A model generated the notes under the pieces. It did no database searches. It was not told where the DNA came from and saw only the letters and a program-made list of their open reading frames with translations. 64,000 nucleotides of DNA from Nymphaea colorata (lineage: Eukaryota > Streptophyta > Magnoliopsida > Nymphaeales > Nymphaeaceae): the NCBI RefSeq assembly GCF_008831285.2, contig NW_022204507.1, positions 3,635,017 to 3,699,016 of the forward strand, given 5' to 3'. Position 1 is the first letter of the stretch; each line of letters opens with the position of its first letter. Position numbers and translations under genes: made by a program. Positions 49,232 to 61,891 of the stretch are shown in pieces.

Positions 49232-52200
49232 TTTGTATCCCGAGTTCTACATGTGCCACTTGGGAGAATGATAATTATTAAAACCGGCTTTCCGTAATCC
49301 TTTTTCCGTTTTGCTTATTGTGGGTTATAGATTCTGCATCGAAGAAATTGAATACAGTGCCATCGACATTGAATAATAGGTTGATGAAAAGGATGCCTAA
49401 TTTGGAATGATCGACTGCAAGGGGAAGACTTATATCATAGTATCTGCACGTATTTTCCCCATCCACTTCCTGATTGCTGATTGAGTACCTTGTTTTGCTG
49501 CTTCTCTTGACTTCGGCTTTAGGTCATGTATTGGGAGGTTTTTAGTGCCACAATTTGGTCAGGTTTCAGTTGTAGGCGTCAGGTGGATCGGTTGCATGTA
49601 GTTCTAATTTCATCAACTAACATGGACTGGAGATCTCTTCAGGGAATTCTGCGTTTATAAAGTATGGTGCCTTCATTTCAATTAAGTTGTCATGCTCGTC
49701 AAGAATGTTAGTGTTCTATCTTGTTGTTGTGGATGGGAAATTTTGGAAGTCTATGTTTGTTTTAGGCGAAATAGTTTCCTCAGTTGTTAGCTTAATCATT
49801 TTTTTCTGTGACCTGGATTCAAGTGTTTTGAGATTCGCCTTGTCGCTTGGTCATGTTTCACAGGGTAGAAGCTAAACTCTAGGGTTATCATTTGTAGTCA
49901 GCGAATGAAAATCAGTTCTCTAAGTAGTGTAGCTTGGTTCAGGCGTTTCATAGACATCTCAGACAGAAAGCAAGTCAACATAACATGCAAAGGAAGGGCC
50001 GCATAGGGTCATGGTAAGGAGTAGGTAGATGACATAAATAAAGTCAAGTCCATTACACCACCATGTATGACGACATTGTGTTTGGATGTTTTCTGCTAAT
50101 GCTTTATTTGTTTGTGGTCAAGAACATATTTTGCAAAGTCCTCATGTAACGAGGGCACAAGACTGATGAACTTTGCTGGATAGTCATACATTTAGAGTCT
50201 AACAGAGTCCAATCCCGTAGTTGTCATTATCATGCACTTGATGATTTTACAAAATCCACCATATAGGATTGGTTTATCCTGGGTTTAACCTAAACCATTT
50301 GTAAAACTTTCAATCAGTTGAGGACTCAAACATTTATGGAAAATCACCACTATTAAACCAACCATTCATATAGAAGTCACTTGGAGAGTTGGTGAAGTTC
50401 ATTTTTCTACCCAACCAACCTATGCTATTTTGCATTCACCCTCTTATTTAAAGTAGAATTCCTTCCTCTTGGTGATATACCATTTGATGTTAAAATTTTT
50501 GTAAAAGTTATAATTTTCAGTTTTGCTTAAAAACATTTTAAAAGTGTCTTCTCACACAATGAAGTGGCTTTTTTTTATTCTTAGTACCTCCTTGAGCAAA
50601 AGGATGAAATTTCAAATTTTTGTTGCCAAACAATGGAAGAGGAAAATTAAAAGATCCTGAATATGAGCAGTAAGGAAAGGTCCTGTGAAGTTGAGCATTT
50701 GCAAGGATTTACCAGGAAGATATCTTGAGAGAGAAGCCAAAATGCTTTGTAAGATCTTGGTAGATAGCAAAATGAGAGTTGGGAGATTGGCTTGGGGCTT
50801 GTGTAGTCATTCCTCTGGGTTAGTAATCAAGAGTACCGGGGAGGCGTATAGGTGCTTTATGTTTATACCGTGAAGATAACGACTTAAGAACATTTGGCTC
50901 ATCGAAAACCCGCAAGGTGAAGCAGGTTGGATACGCGACAAAGCTACACATAACCACCAAAGCGGTGGAGCTTCGTAGTAGCCTTTGAGGTGGTGAGGTG
51001 TTCCCTCAAAGGTGAAGGTCAGCCTAAAAAAAAATAAAGAAAAAAAAAATTAAGGCAAAAGCTGAATGCAAGAGAAAGAAAAAAAAAGAGGAAAAAAAAG
51101 CAAAAGGTGTTTGCCAAGAGATGAAAGGCATGAATGCTGAACTCGCAGTAATTGAATGTGAAAATCTTTGGTAGATGTACGGTCCTAGGGTCAATATCTT
51201 CTCCTATTCTTTATTACCTAAGATGCTGACGATGATTCCTTTATGTTCATATTTTGGAAATTAAAGGCATCCCTTCTAGAGATTTGACGACATTGACGCA
51301 AAATGAATCCTAAAGCTTGTACAGTAGGTGCTATGTGTAAATGAAGGCCATATTATTTGCACAACACGAGCACTCATGCTTATTAGTTAAATTGATCATT
51401 TTTTAACTATTTCAAACTAAAACTTGACATCTCTACTTGTAGGAGGAACTAACCAGTCTCTTTGGACTTGAAATATGTTTGTCATTTCATTCCCAATACC
51501 CTTTGGCCTTGAAAAATGTAGGCCATTCCATTACCTAGTCAACTCATGTTGAGTGTGACGAATTTCATTTCTTTGTCTAAGAGATTGATATCGTTTGGGA
51601 TAAGTGATTAAGCCTGGCCCATTATTCCATCTTAACCGAGTGTCTTCAACATAACCCAAACTTAGGGTTGAGTCTATCATGGAACACCTCTTATCTCTTT
51701 TCAAAAGGACCAATCAATTTTGTAGTCCATTTTGAACTGTGACATTTTTGAAAGGTTCCATTCATCGAAGTTGCATGGGTTTTGGGTTTTATGTCCTCTG
51801 GTCCTTCATGGTTTTAGACGAGCATAATGCTAAGTTGCTCTTGTATCACGTTAGTGTCAGATTAATTGAATAGATCTTTTAGTTAGCTATTGCACATGTC
51901 CAGCGGTTAAGATCATTGGTTTGATTTGTATTAGTAGGATCCTATTTTGATTTAATTTGATTATTTAGTTTTGTTGACTTGGGCAATTGTTTTCTACTTT
52001 AATGGTTTCCTGCATAGTGGCATGTTTAGTTTTACTTTCATTGTGACATGGGTTGTTTAGGTGCTTTATTGTCTTAGTTTCTTGGTTTACCTTTTTCAAT
52101 GCCTTCACTTGTGTTGCAGACCGACTATCCTTTGGCACAATGTGGGCCAAATAGGCTTGAAAAAGTCAGCATGTGACAACTTGATTCTTTTGATAAATAT

Positions 52201-53968
52201 AATCTGGTCAAATTCATGGGTGTGTGTCACATTCTGATAGAGTCTTTGAATTCATATCATACATTTTTATGTTACAATCATCTGTTTGCTAACATGGAAG
52301 CCTACATTCTAAAAATATGCGAATCTATTTTGTTCATATTGTTCATATCCAACTCACTTATGATACAATCATGTGTTAATGTACATTTTAAAAATATGCC
52401 AAGTCTGTCTCTAGAGTGGTAGAAAAGTTTTGTTTTGTCAGTTATTTCAGCAGGGAGAAGAAACTGAACTACTGGTTGGTTTGAAGAATGGAGGTAATTG
52501 TGCTTGAATTATTCTTTGCCTACTGTCGTACTCTTTTGACTTTGGTTTTATTCCTCTTTCAATTTCCTGTTTCTTTCTTTTCTTTTCATAATGATTATTG
52601 TTATTTTGCTCAGCTTATAGGTGAGGCAACTTTGCAGGTTCATGCCATAAGTGACACTGTCCATCTCTCCTTTTATCACAAATTATTAGTGCAGAATCTA
52701 GCACTTCAGGCAAAAAAAAAGCGTTCTACAATGATATAATTGAAGTTGTTGAATCTAGTGGTTTTCTTAGTGTGCAATTTCTCGTCACTACTATTTATTC
52801 TTGTTTTAGGTGGTAAACATGTTCAATGGAAAAGTGGATGACCTGAAGCTTCTTTCGATCATATTTAATGCAAGCTTTCTATAATGGGCATATTGAAGAA
52901 AAAAAAAATGTGACTTTACATTATGCAGTTTCTGGATTCATAGATGTCCAAAACATTTGTAGGTTGTGCAAATAGATGGAGGTCCTTAGTTGCAGCTTCC
53001 TTGCTTGTGCTTATAATTTCTAACCTTTTTCTTTGTTCTTTTCTATATGCAGCTTACTGCTTTAACACTTCGAAGGATATATTTGGTTTAAACAAATCTA
53101 AAGCCGAAAGGATTATGCTTGAAGTTTTCTCTGTATTCTACCTTAGATGGCTTTCAAAAGCATTTTCTCAAGGAGAATTGGAGAGAGCAACTAGCTAAGG
53201 AACTTTCCTTCGCAGTGAACAGCATTTTGATCCATTTCTTTCATCTGAAGATTCCTCCATGTATTTTTGTAAGGGCATCTTTTGTAATTTTAGAATTTCA
53301 GGTCAGCCCAACCCCCATGTTTATATGGGGGGAGTCAGAGAAGATGCTGTACATGCATACAGTGAGATGTAGGTATTCTCTTTCCACGTTCAAAATGTAT
53401 CATGGCTTGGAACCTCAGCAATAATCCATTCTTGCTTTTTCATATTGCTTTTATCTCAATATTGGTCATTGAAATTGTCCTCAAAGCTTACAAATTTTTT
53501 GAATGAAATCTTTTATGGCCTGCAGCAATTATTTTGATGACATGTTATTTCAATCATGAACTCACTAACACAGTCGTCTGTCATATATGTTCAACAGTTT
53601 CTATTTTTCATTGTTTAGAGAAAACAAGCAGGGACTTGCATTGTGCCAGTATCACTAGTACTTTCCACACCAAATCTGATCTCTTTCTATAAATTTAAGT
53701 GTGACTGGTTGGGCTTTCACATCAGTGAACTGGTTCTGGCAAGTTCTTTTTTCTTGTACAAGATTACTTAACACTGCCTCACATGAGCATGATCTCTATC
53801 CTCACTTGATTTTGCTGTGGTAAGATACATCTCTTAAGATCACATGGACTTCTTGGAATGAATTTTAGCTTTTATCCCATGCATCTGATGTGAGTGCTCT
53901 GATCGGCGCATCTTCATTTGTGTTGAAATCTGGTACTTTTGATCTCTGATATGCTCTTTCTGGTTCAG
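49232..53968. other. Gene-poor interval with unassigned exon-like pieces
   Basis: No complete gene. Exon-like stretches with plausible splice borders occur near 52450-52493 (GEETELLVGLKNGG), 52620-52715 (VHAISDTVHLSFYHKLLVQN) and 53150-53200 (FQKHFLKENWREQLAKELS). I could not assign them. A-rich tracts occur near 51030-51110. Confidence 0.35.
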
Positions 53969-55027
53969 ATGGGAGAAACTTGGTAATAATCCTCTATTTG
54001 GATATGACGTCTGGTATCAGCCCTGACACAAGACCATGATTAGTTCATCATGGGGAGCACCAAAATCTGTTACAAAAGGATTCAGTCTCCAACATGTAGA
54101 AGATGGTCATTATGAAGACATCACATGTATACAGCTGACCCGATGGTGAACTGAAACAGACTGGACCTTGGTAACTCAGATCTCCTACCTTTGGAGGTCA
54201 GTGTGACAGTGTCAAATATCGTCGCTCTGAAAAGTGCACCCTATGCTTGATATGATCATCTATTGTAGTGGCTATTACTTATGACTAGTTTGATATTGTC
54301 CAGTAGATTCTATACAGGTTATGTTGCGTCTGCATTAAGCAGCAACATGATTAGGTTTTTCCAGACTCCAAGTGGATCGTGGAGCCATGAGGTACCATTT
54401 GCTGATGTTCACATTACTGTAAGTGTGCATACGTGAGAGAGCATTATAGAGAGAGGGGGTCCTAAATTGCTTGTTTGTTTCTTCTATGTTGCAATATCTG
54501 TGACACCTTTCAGAATTCGATTAGGCCTGACATGCCTAGACCTATAACTGATTTGGTTATCTCACTGGATGGTCGCTTCCTTTACTTCTCAAACTGGCTG
54601 CATGGTGATGTCAAGCAATAAAACATTGAGGACCCTTCAAAGCCTGTTTTGACTAGACAACTATGGGTTGGTGGACTCATTCAGAAGGGAAGCTAGATAG
54701 TGCAGTATCTAAAGATGGGCTGGAGTCTCAGTTTGATGTTCCTGATGTAAAAATGTGTGTCTAAGTCATTGCTGTTCTTACCTTTTCTTGCTTTCCTCAG
54801 GTTAACAGACTCAGAGGTGGGCCACAAATGATCCTGTTGAGCTTGGATGGTAAGAGATTGTGGTGACTAACTCACATTTTAGCACATGGGATTGGCAATT
54901 CTATCAAGAGATCTTGGAAGAGTGCTCACATATGCTGCAGATTGACGTAGACACAGAGAAGGGTGGATTGAAGCTGAATCCAAACTTCTTTGTAGATTTT
55001 GGGCTTGAACCTGATGGTCCTATTTAG
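53969..55027 (+). pseudogene. SBP1: Selenium-binding protein (SBP1 family), 3' half, broken
   Basis: SBP1-family proteins are cytosolic, and mammalian SELENBP1 is a methanethiol oxidase. An acceptor (GGTTCAG) precedes WEKLGNNPLFGYDVWYQP, then a stop at the expected Arg and HKTMISSSWGAPKSVTKGF. 54346-54420 reads NMIRFFQTPSGSWSHEV. About 54513-54700 reads [20 protein letters not shown] with TAA 54619-54621 replacing the Tyr of the usual QYNIEDP, then QLWVGGLIQKG. The last part reads [17 protein letters not shown], has a one-base frameshift near 54865, then [20 protein letters not shown] and [10 protein letters not shown] before TAG 55025-55027. The N-terminal half with the CXXC motif is absent, and the last ~20 residues are not recognisable. 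Confidence 0.88.
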
Positions 55028-55236
55028 GGTTTACTTCGTGCTTGTTTGAGAATAAATGAGATGAGAATGGAAATAATATGCATATTCAAACAAGAGTGCC
55101 CATTATGTTGAAGTACCACATAGGAATTGCTGAAGAAGCACAACGCCTTGGATTGTTGGATTAATTTGGAGAATTCAAAGAGGTGACATGTGAACATCGT
55201 AGATAAGTTTTTAAATACAAAAGTAGATGTGTTCAT

Positions 55237-55290
55237 CACATGTTCTCCCTCCGCCGCATGTCCTCCCTCCATCGCATGTTCTCCCACCTT
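55237..55290 (+). repeat. 18-bp tandem repeat, three units
   Basis: Three consecutive units follow the pattern CRCATGTYCTCCCWCCNY, with a few differences. Confidence 0.7.
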
Positions 55291-55912
55291 CACGGATGAA
55301 AAATGTTTCCCATCAAAGAAATGACGGTGAAAATTTTTCCCCAATTCTTTTTTTTTTGTCCCACACCGTCCTATAAAGAGGACAAAAAGATGGATTGGGT
55401 TGTGGGCCACTTGAGTACAGAGTCAAGAATAGAATGCAGCGAAACTAGCCCATCCATATCAAGGTATAGTGGACAAGGCTCGATCTGTCCAACCCCACCA
55501 AAGCACAAATTGAGTCCTCTGTGGTTACTGCAGGTTCTAACTAGAGGAAAGATCAGTGTTTCGAGACCAGGCCAAGATCTCTTATAAAATGGCAGTGGCC
55601 CGGAGGGTAGTGGAGAATGGGAAATGACCAAGGGTGAGAGAAGAGAAGAGGATTTTGGGGGGAAAAAGGATGAGGAAGATTTACGAGCAAAAAAGAAGCA
55701 ACACGAAATAGTGCTGGGTGGGTGAGCCTTTGTCTGTGTGTGAAATGTGTAAGAGGGTGTTACGTGCTTGCATGACGTTCGCTGCAGATGAGATGCCAAG
55801 GTGTAACGGAAATCAATGCAATGATGAGGGAGACAACAGCACTGAACGAGCGAAGGCCAGCCAAAGCACTAGCAGCCATGGCAGCGGCGGTGGGAGATGC
55901 AGGAGGAGGAGG

Positions 55913-55966
55913 AAGAGACATACACGAGTTAGACTCTTGAAGAGACATACACGAGTTAGACTCTTG
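55913..55966 (+). repeat. Exact 27-bp tandem duplication
   Basis: Two identical units containing AGAGACATACACGAGTTAG. The length is a multiple of three, so the surrounding frame stays open. Confidence 0.9.
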
Positions 55967-56132
55967 AAACCATCTGCTTCTCCCCTCTTTTCTCGTTCTG
56001 TTGGAAGATTGATCAAGAAGTTTGCGGTTTTCCTTTTTCTAGTCTTGGCGTTGTTAGTGTTTTAGTTCACCCTACAAATACTCTTCATGGGCTCAGAGTT
56101 TGTTCTAGTTAATTGTTGTTTCTTTGTAGGAG

Positions 56133-59100
56133 ATGGCCGCGCCTTCCTCTTTCTCAAAGATCTGCTTGAACCTGAAGTGTGGTGCCTTGTCATCGGAGAG
56201 GTGGTGGACAGGATGGAGATTAAGGTCCGGCGACGTGGCCGAGCTCTGTGACCGCTGTGAGTATGTTCTTTTTCTTCTGTTTCATTCCTTTTCCGTCTGG
56301 TCGTTGCCCGGCTAGGAGATCAGCATAAAGAAGACATATCTGTCGCTCTTGAAACAGTTTTTTAGATCCTCGTTAATTTTTGCATAATTTTTGGCAGAGT
56401 GACAAGTTTGCTGCCTTTGGAATCACATGGTTTTCTCTAAGTTGTCGGTCTGAAACTGTCAGGAATTTTGAAGGGCTAGATTTAATATTGGATTTGACCC
56501 ATCACAACATTTTCCGCACAAATGTACATGTTGATATCTGCAATTATATCGGAATTCGATATTTTCCTATACAAAAGGGGGTCAACTTGTAGGCTCCCTT
56601 AAGATGAGGTCTACTTTTCTCTCTTAAGTTTTAGCCTATGCATTCTCTTGGGATCTGATAGGAATGCCAACATCAATTTATTCTCATATTCTCTAGTGGA
56701 ATTACAATGCCACCTGCTTGAAAAAAACATAGATTCTGGCTTTTTCTTTTCTGTGATTTTTTTACGGAGTCTGTATGTGTGGAGTGTATGCCCATGGTGA
56801 TGATGTGCCGGGTGTCATGTGTTGGAGCAGATTCGACAAGCAAAGCTATATGTCTTACTGTGGAAGCCTTCACTTTTCTTTTGATTTGGTGCGGAAGTCG
56901 ATCATTTCTTGGTTATTGAAGCGGTGGTGTGCAGAAAGTGTGGTTTCTCTTTCCCAGTCCTAGGTGAATTTTGCAAAGAATGAAGCTCTCTTATTTGTTT
57001 AAATGCATGCGTATGGAAATACCTTTTTAATTTTGCATCTGGCCTCTAAAGTGGGACACTATTTTTCCTCTGATGGAATGGAGCAGCGGTCGGCTACCCC
57101 CTTTTTTGTCAAGCGCTGGAGTGTCGGTTAGACGTCATACTTGTCCCCAATAAGCCTTTGCCTGTGGTAGTGGTGATTGTGAAGAGCTATCCACCACTAG
57201 CAGCTATTGGTCGCTAGAGAAGAATTCTATCTTTTAGAATTTCATATGCATAGAGGAACGGGGCTCCTTTGCTGTTACTAGATTTGGATATTACCAAATT
57301 ATCACACCATTTGGGGATTTCATGTTACATGTGGATCTATTATATTTTTCCTATTTTTGATGCTTTTTCTGTAGAGAATTTCGTCAGAATCATTTTCTTT
57401 ACTGATAGTCCATCTTTGAACCTCTTTTGAAAACTTTATCTCCATGGTGTTAACTGTTTTTTGTTTTTTCTTCTTTTCTTTTAATCACTTAGGAAGCAGT
57501 AACCAATATTTTTCCACATTCTTTTCATAACTCTCTTTTGATCTTTTAGTTCTGCGTATGATGAGTTAAGGTTTTGTGAAGATTTTCATTTTGATGCTGC
57601 TGGTGGAGGAACTGTGAGATGTGTGGAAAGGTTAGAAACTGGGATGTAACACCAACTCTAGTTGCCCTATGTTAAAAATATGAAAATGCTCTGATCTACT
57701 TCTCATGCATCAAAGTGTAGCAAGTTGAAGAACCTACAAATGGAACTGGCTACACTTTTTTGACGAATTACACTAATATCTGTTGTGATGCATGAGAACA
57801 CAGGCTTCATCTTGTATTCTCTTATTTGAATGCAGTTAGATACATTCAGGTTCCATTATGTCAAAAACTGTTGCCCTAAGTTGTTTTTGGAATTATTAAA
57901 AAATTTCTTTCCTTAACAAAATGTTTCTTATTCCAGCGGTTACATTGTGGGTGCGTCGTTTCAGCTCATACATTCTTGCTCCTGGATGTTGGTGGAATAG
58001 AATGCATTTCTTGCGCCAAGACAAGTTCGCTTAATGCAGTAACCTTTTAATTGTTGGAGAAAAGAAGTCTCATATATATTTTGATGTTACATGATTGCAG
58101 CACATTTGTGGCTTTTGGCTGTATGGTTGACTGCTGATTCCACAACTGCACATGGATTTAGCAATAAGTTCTCGTTCAGCAACTTTCATTGGATTTTATG
58201 ATCATTGGCTGGAAGCCTGATAAGATTTATGTCCCAGACATCCTGGGAAGAATGATCTGATTTTTTGGGGAATAAATTCACCTCTAGAAAATCAGCATGT
58301 CCTCTATAGGCTATTGCTAGCTGGTTTTTGTGATATACTGAAAGATTTTCTTATGGACTGCATGGATTGTACAAAAAATTTTCCCCATTCTTTTAGATGC
58401 TTAATTATTATTGTTTCTGTTCTATCATTTTTCATCAATTTGCTGGCTGGACATCAAATCAGTTAAAGATGCCTTTTTGGTTATATCCTTACCTTCCGTT
58501 GACGGTTTCACAGATCAATATACAAAAAAATATGGAGTCAGGCTCCAGTGCCAAATTCTGGACTTGCACAGGTATAGCAATCTCTTGGGCTTTTCCACTC
58601 CTTAGCTTGGAATTCCAACTCATGTTCAACGATGAAGTATCCAAGAACTGAAAAGGTAGGGAGAAACTCCTAGAATGCATTTGTTGGAATGAATTCCAAC
58701 ATTTTGCTTTGTTGAGAACCAAAATACATTTGAAAAGGAAGCAGGTGGTGACTTCAAGCTCCCTGCACATAACAAGATTGACATTGGGAATTCAGAAATT
58801 AATGTGCGGAGTCCTTTAGGTGCATCGGTTCAAGATAATATAGGAAGCTTGCTGGAGACAAAGCATGTGAAAGGGAGAAAGTTCCCTGAAACTGAATGCA
58901 ACATGATCATAAGCTCAAGAAATCTCTTGATGGTCAAAAACATGAATCATCTGGTTCATGCCAAAATGTAACACAACGGTCTGCTTCTCTAAATGACAAT
59001 GAAGCAAGGGATTCAAGCAAGCCTTCTGGATCTCATGCATGTGAATAGAGGCCTTCTATGTTGCAACAGGAAAATCCTTCCAGCTTTCATACTGGACTGG

Positions 59101-59841
59101 ACTTTTCTAAAGAGGCAAAAAAATCAGGCCACCATGGCAAGGCAGCACACCGAAGGATGGGCAAGAAATCAGTCTATCCTTTCTGGATATTGGACAAGGA
59201 TCAGCAGCAATCAGGAGCTGCAGAAAATATCAAGAGAGTATCCACTTCTACGTAGTTTTGAGAATTGTACCGTAAAGCATATTTGCTTGGTGTGATTGAT
59301 TCACTCCAAAATTTGCACTTGATTTGTTGATATTATAGCGAATCCAAGTCCTGCATGTGATCTTTGACCTTCTGTAAGCTCAAATTCTATTATCACCCCT
59401 TTATCTGCGAAAACATTGAGTGCTAGTGATGCAGGTCGAATAGGGTGCCTGGTGCTGCCAAAAAAGTGTGTAGAGGTATGTTACTGAAATTTTTATTGTC
59501 GTCTTTTCTGAAACTAAGACCATGTTAGACTTTTTCGTCCCCTTGTTTTGCCATATACTAAAGCGTCTAACTTTTTAGAGCTGCTTTCTTCCTTGGACTT
59601 CCTTCAATTAAATTTGGTTTTTGGTACACTCATATGCTTGATTCTTATGCAATTCTTAATCTTGAACAGACATACTTCCCGGCAATTTCTCATCCTGAAG
59701 GACTGCCTCTTATGATTCAGGATGAAAATGGAAAGGATATGGGTATTTCAATTTGATTTTGGCCAAATAATAACAGTAGGTGTTTGTGTTGGAAGGTGTA
59801 ACATCATCATTCAGTCAAAGCAACAGCAAGCTGGTGACATA
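56133..59841 (+). pseudogene. VAL: VAL/HSI2-type B3-domain transcriptional repressor, broken
   Basis: VAL (HSI2) proteins repress the seed programme by binding RY elements through B3 and recruiting Polycomb. Exon 1 (56133 to ~56257) reads ICLNLKCGALSSERWWTGW, then LRSGDVAELCDRC. Exon 2 (about 57541-57625) reads SAYDELRFCEDFHFDAAG, then a one-base loss before the NCEMCGKR-type motif. Exon 3 (57937-58020) reads RLHCGCVVSAHTFLLLDVGG, then IECISC. Together these form the N-terminal PHD-like zinc finger. A pre-B3 segment near 59160-59250 reads YWTRISSNQELQKISRE. B3 follows in two exons: [20 protein letters not shown] (about 59416-59475), then TYFPAISHPEGLPLMIQDEN (from 59670). Frames switch inside FWPNNNSR-type sequence. 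EAR and CW domains were not found, and exon 1's donor lacks the expected G. Confidence 0.85.
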
Positions 59842-60099
59842 GGTAATGTGTGCAGCCTGGTCATTTCTTCTTGCTTGTGCATGCAATGCTTGGCACGCAA
59901 ATAACTAAGAAGCCTCTCAATCATCCTGTGCGTCTCATTAGATTTACACTTTCCGATGTTGAGTTACCTTTTTTTGCATATAAATCAGCAAATGATTGTG
60001 ATTTCTGTTCAAGTCATCCAAACTTCACGGATTGACAAAGCTTTCTACCGGACATAGCACTATTGTTTTCGAGTAGTATCCCATTTAATATAAGCCAAC
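59842..60099. other. Spacer between B3 pseudogene and Copia LTR
   Basis: No gene. It may contain degraded 3' sequence of the B3 pseudogene. Confidence 0.4.
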
Positions 60100-60626
60100 T
60101 GGTGTTATGTTACTAGAGGTCATACTGGAATATAGTATTATGATCAGAATAGGTTCATAGCCCTATAACCATGTTATTTGGTCATAACTGTATAGGAGTT
60201 ATGACCATATATATACTTATATATGGTGGGCTGTATAAGTAAATGTACCCTATTTAGTTGATTTTGATTCTTAGTTTAGTTGAGTTTGGTTTCTAGCTAG
60301 ACATATGTTGGATAAGTTGGGATGGTGTGGATGAGCAATAAGGAAACCAAGAGAGAACATAGGAAATCACGTTGTTGAAGTATGTTAGATGGGTCTCAGG
60401 ACCGGGTCCGGATCCGTATCCGATCCAACTTGTAGCCCTTGTTGGGCATTATTTAAGTCGTGTAACCCTAATCCTTATGGTGTGAATGAAAGACTAAGGG
60501 AGAGAGAGTCTGGCGGCTAGTGGGCACCGGCTCCTCCTCATTCGTGGTTTTTTCCCTCTTGTTGAGGGTTTTCCACGTTACATCGTGATCGTTGTTTCTC
60601 TTCCTCTTCTTGTTCGTGTTTCTACA
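60100..60626 (+). repeat. 5' LTR of the Copia element (left edge approximate)
   Basis: Ends in CA (TTTCTACA) immediately before the primer-binding site. Contains an inverted GTCATAACTG/AGTTATGAC pair, TATA-like ATATATACTTATATATG near 60207-60224 and a GTGTAACCCTAATCC segment. The left end is estimated from typical length and TG-starting candidates near 60110-60170. Confidence 0.6.
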
Positions 60627-60639
60627 TGGTATCAGAGCC
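60627..60639 (+). promoter_or_regulatory. Copia primer-binding site (tRNA-Met)
   Basis: TGGTATCAGAGCC is complementary to the 3' end of initiator tRNA-Met and directly follows the LTR CA end. Confidence 0.88.
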
Positions 60640-61440
60640 GACGAGTTTGGGAAATTTTTAGGGTTTGTGAAGTTCCAACCCTAATATCTCTCACCGCTAC
60701 CATCGCCACCACTGCAGTCACCACTGCCGCTGCAGCGGCCACCACTGCCACCGCTGCCGCCGCCGCTGCCGCTGCCACCGCCGCCGCTGTTTCCGCCGCC
60801 GCCGGTGTCACCCTTTGCGCCATCGCCATCGCAGCCACTCTTGCGGCGTCGCTTTTGCGCCGTCGCTCTTGCGTTGTTGACCGTCGCCATCACCATTGTC
60901 CTTGCGCCACTGCCTTTCGCACCGTAGTCTTGCTTCCCGGAGCAGAAAGAAGATATGCGTGCATAGGCGCTTCCTAGGCTTGCCTCCCCCTATTCACGTC
61001 ACTTCCTAGGGTCTTTTGCAAATCCGGTGAAGTGCATCCGCCTCTTACCTGCAATATATTGCTTGGTTGATCTTTGATTCCATCTTCTTGTTTTTTTTTG
61101 GCGCCCACCGTGCAAGAAGAGGTGGCCGGTCCGTGACTTGGTAGAGGACGTAAAGGAGGAGAGGAGCGTAACTTGAGGATTGCCTCAACGTCTGCCGGCG
61201 CTCCGGCGATCGCATCCCCCTTTCCTTACAAAAGACCGGGTTAAATTGCAAGGAGAACGTGTGGCGCAACCTCTACCCGTGGAGATTGCAGCTCGAGAGA
61301 GAGAAGGCACCGCTTCCGTTCACTCTTGGGGCAAAGTGGGAATCCGGATATTACTGCCCGTTGGTGCTCACTGTTGTCATCGGTGCCTCTCTTGTTGTAT
61401 CGCTGCTCGTGCCTCCTGTTGGACTATCTGTGATTATGGC
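60640..61440 (+). other. Copia 5' untranslated / residual gag region
   Basis: Includes a GCC/ACC trinucleotide-rich tract at ~60695-60840, which makes long Ala/Thr/Gly-rich frames on both strands. No gag (UBN2-type) motif or CCHC zinc knuckle is visible. The distance from primer site to protease DSG is only ~870 bp, too short for a normal Copia gag plus leader. Confidence 0.55.
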
Positions 61441-61441
61441 A

Positions 61442-61837
61442 GCTTCTTCATCTATAGACGTTATGGCGGATTGCCGTATGGGAGAGTGGATCATTGACAG
61501 TGGCGCTACTCACCACATGACCGGCGATCCTAAGGTCTTTCATGGGTATAAGCTTTCATCAGGAAAGGATCGTGTTTCCCTTGCCGATGGTTCATCTATC
61601 TCTGTGGCTGGAAAAGGGAGTCTCCCACTTTTGAACAAGTTCTTAGTACACAATGCTCTACATGTTCCTCATATTCCCTTGAATCTCTTGTCGGTTAGCA
61701 AGATCACGAAGGAGTTAAATTGTGAACTTATATTTTCCGCTGATCGCTGTGTTATGCAGGACTTGGTGACAGGGAAGAGGATTGGGATTGGTCTAGCTTC
61801 TGACGGGCTCTATCGTTTACCTATGCGTGCTGCTTAG
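61442..61837 (+). pseudogene. Copia aspartic protease
   Basis: The active-site segment WIIDSGATHHMTGDPKVF (DSG at 61497-61505) is followed by HVPHIPLNLLSVSKI, the standard Copia protease and linker. The frame stays open from an upstream Met at 61259 to TAG 61835-61837, but the N-terminal residues before ~61470 are not gag-like. The stop cuts it off from the GAG-pre-integrase domain, which resumes at 61892 in another frame. It would normally release the mature Gag and Pol proteins from the polyprotein. Confidence 0.8.
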
Positions 61838-61891
61838 GCTCTCATGACGGCAGTCAGCCAAGCCACGAAGAATAGAGAGGACTCCCTTTAG

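Larger units (their letters stand above)
55028..56132. other. Intergenic with short tandem repeats, possible VAL 5' region
   Basis: Contains an 18-bp x3 repeat (55237-55290) and an exact 27-bp x2 repeat (55913-55966). The Ser/Arg-rich open frame at 55718-56065 spans the latter and has no recognisable domain. The sequence before 56133 could be the leader of the B3 pseudogene. Confidence 0.4.

Noticed and set aside
55371-56016. Overlapping plus- and minus-strand ORFs upstream of the B3 pseudogene
   Set aside because: No domain recognised. The plus frame depends on an exact 27-bp duplication and purine-rich sequence, and the minus frame is its complement.
60585-60977. Long Ala/Thr-rich and Ala/Val-rich frames on both strands
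   Set aside because: Both come from one GCC/ACC trinucleotide tract in the Copia leader; there is no domain, and the composition is explained by the repeat.
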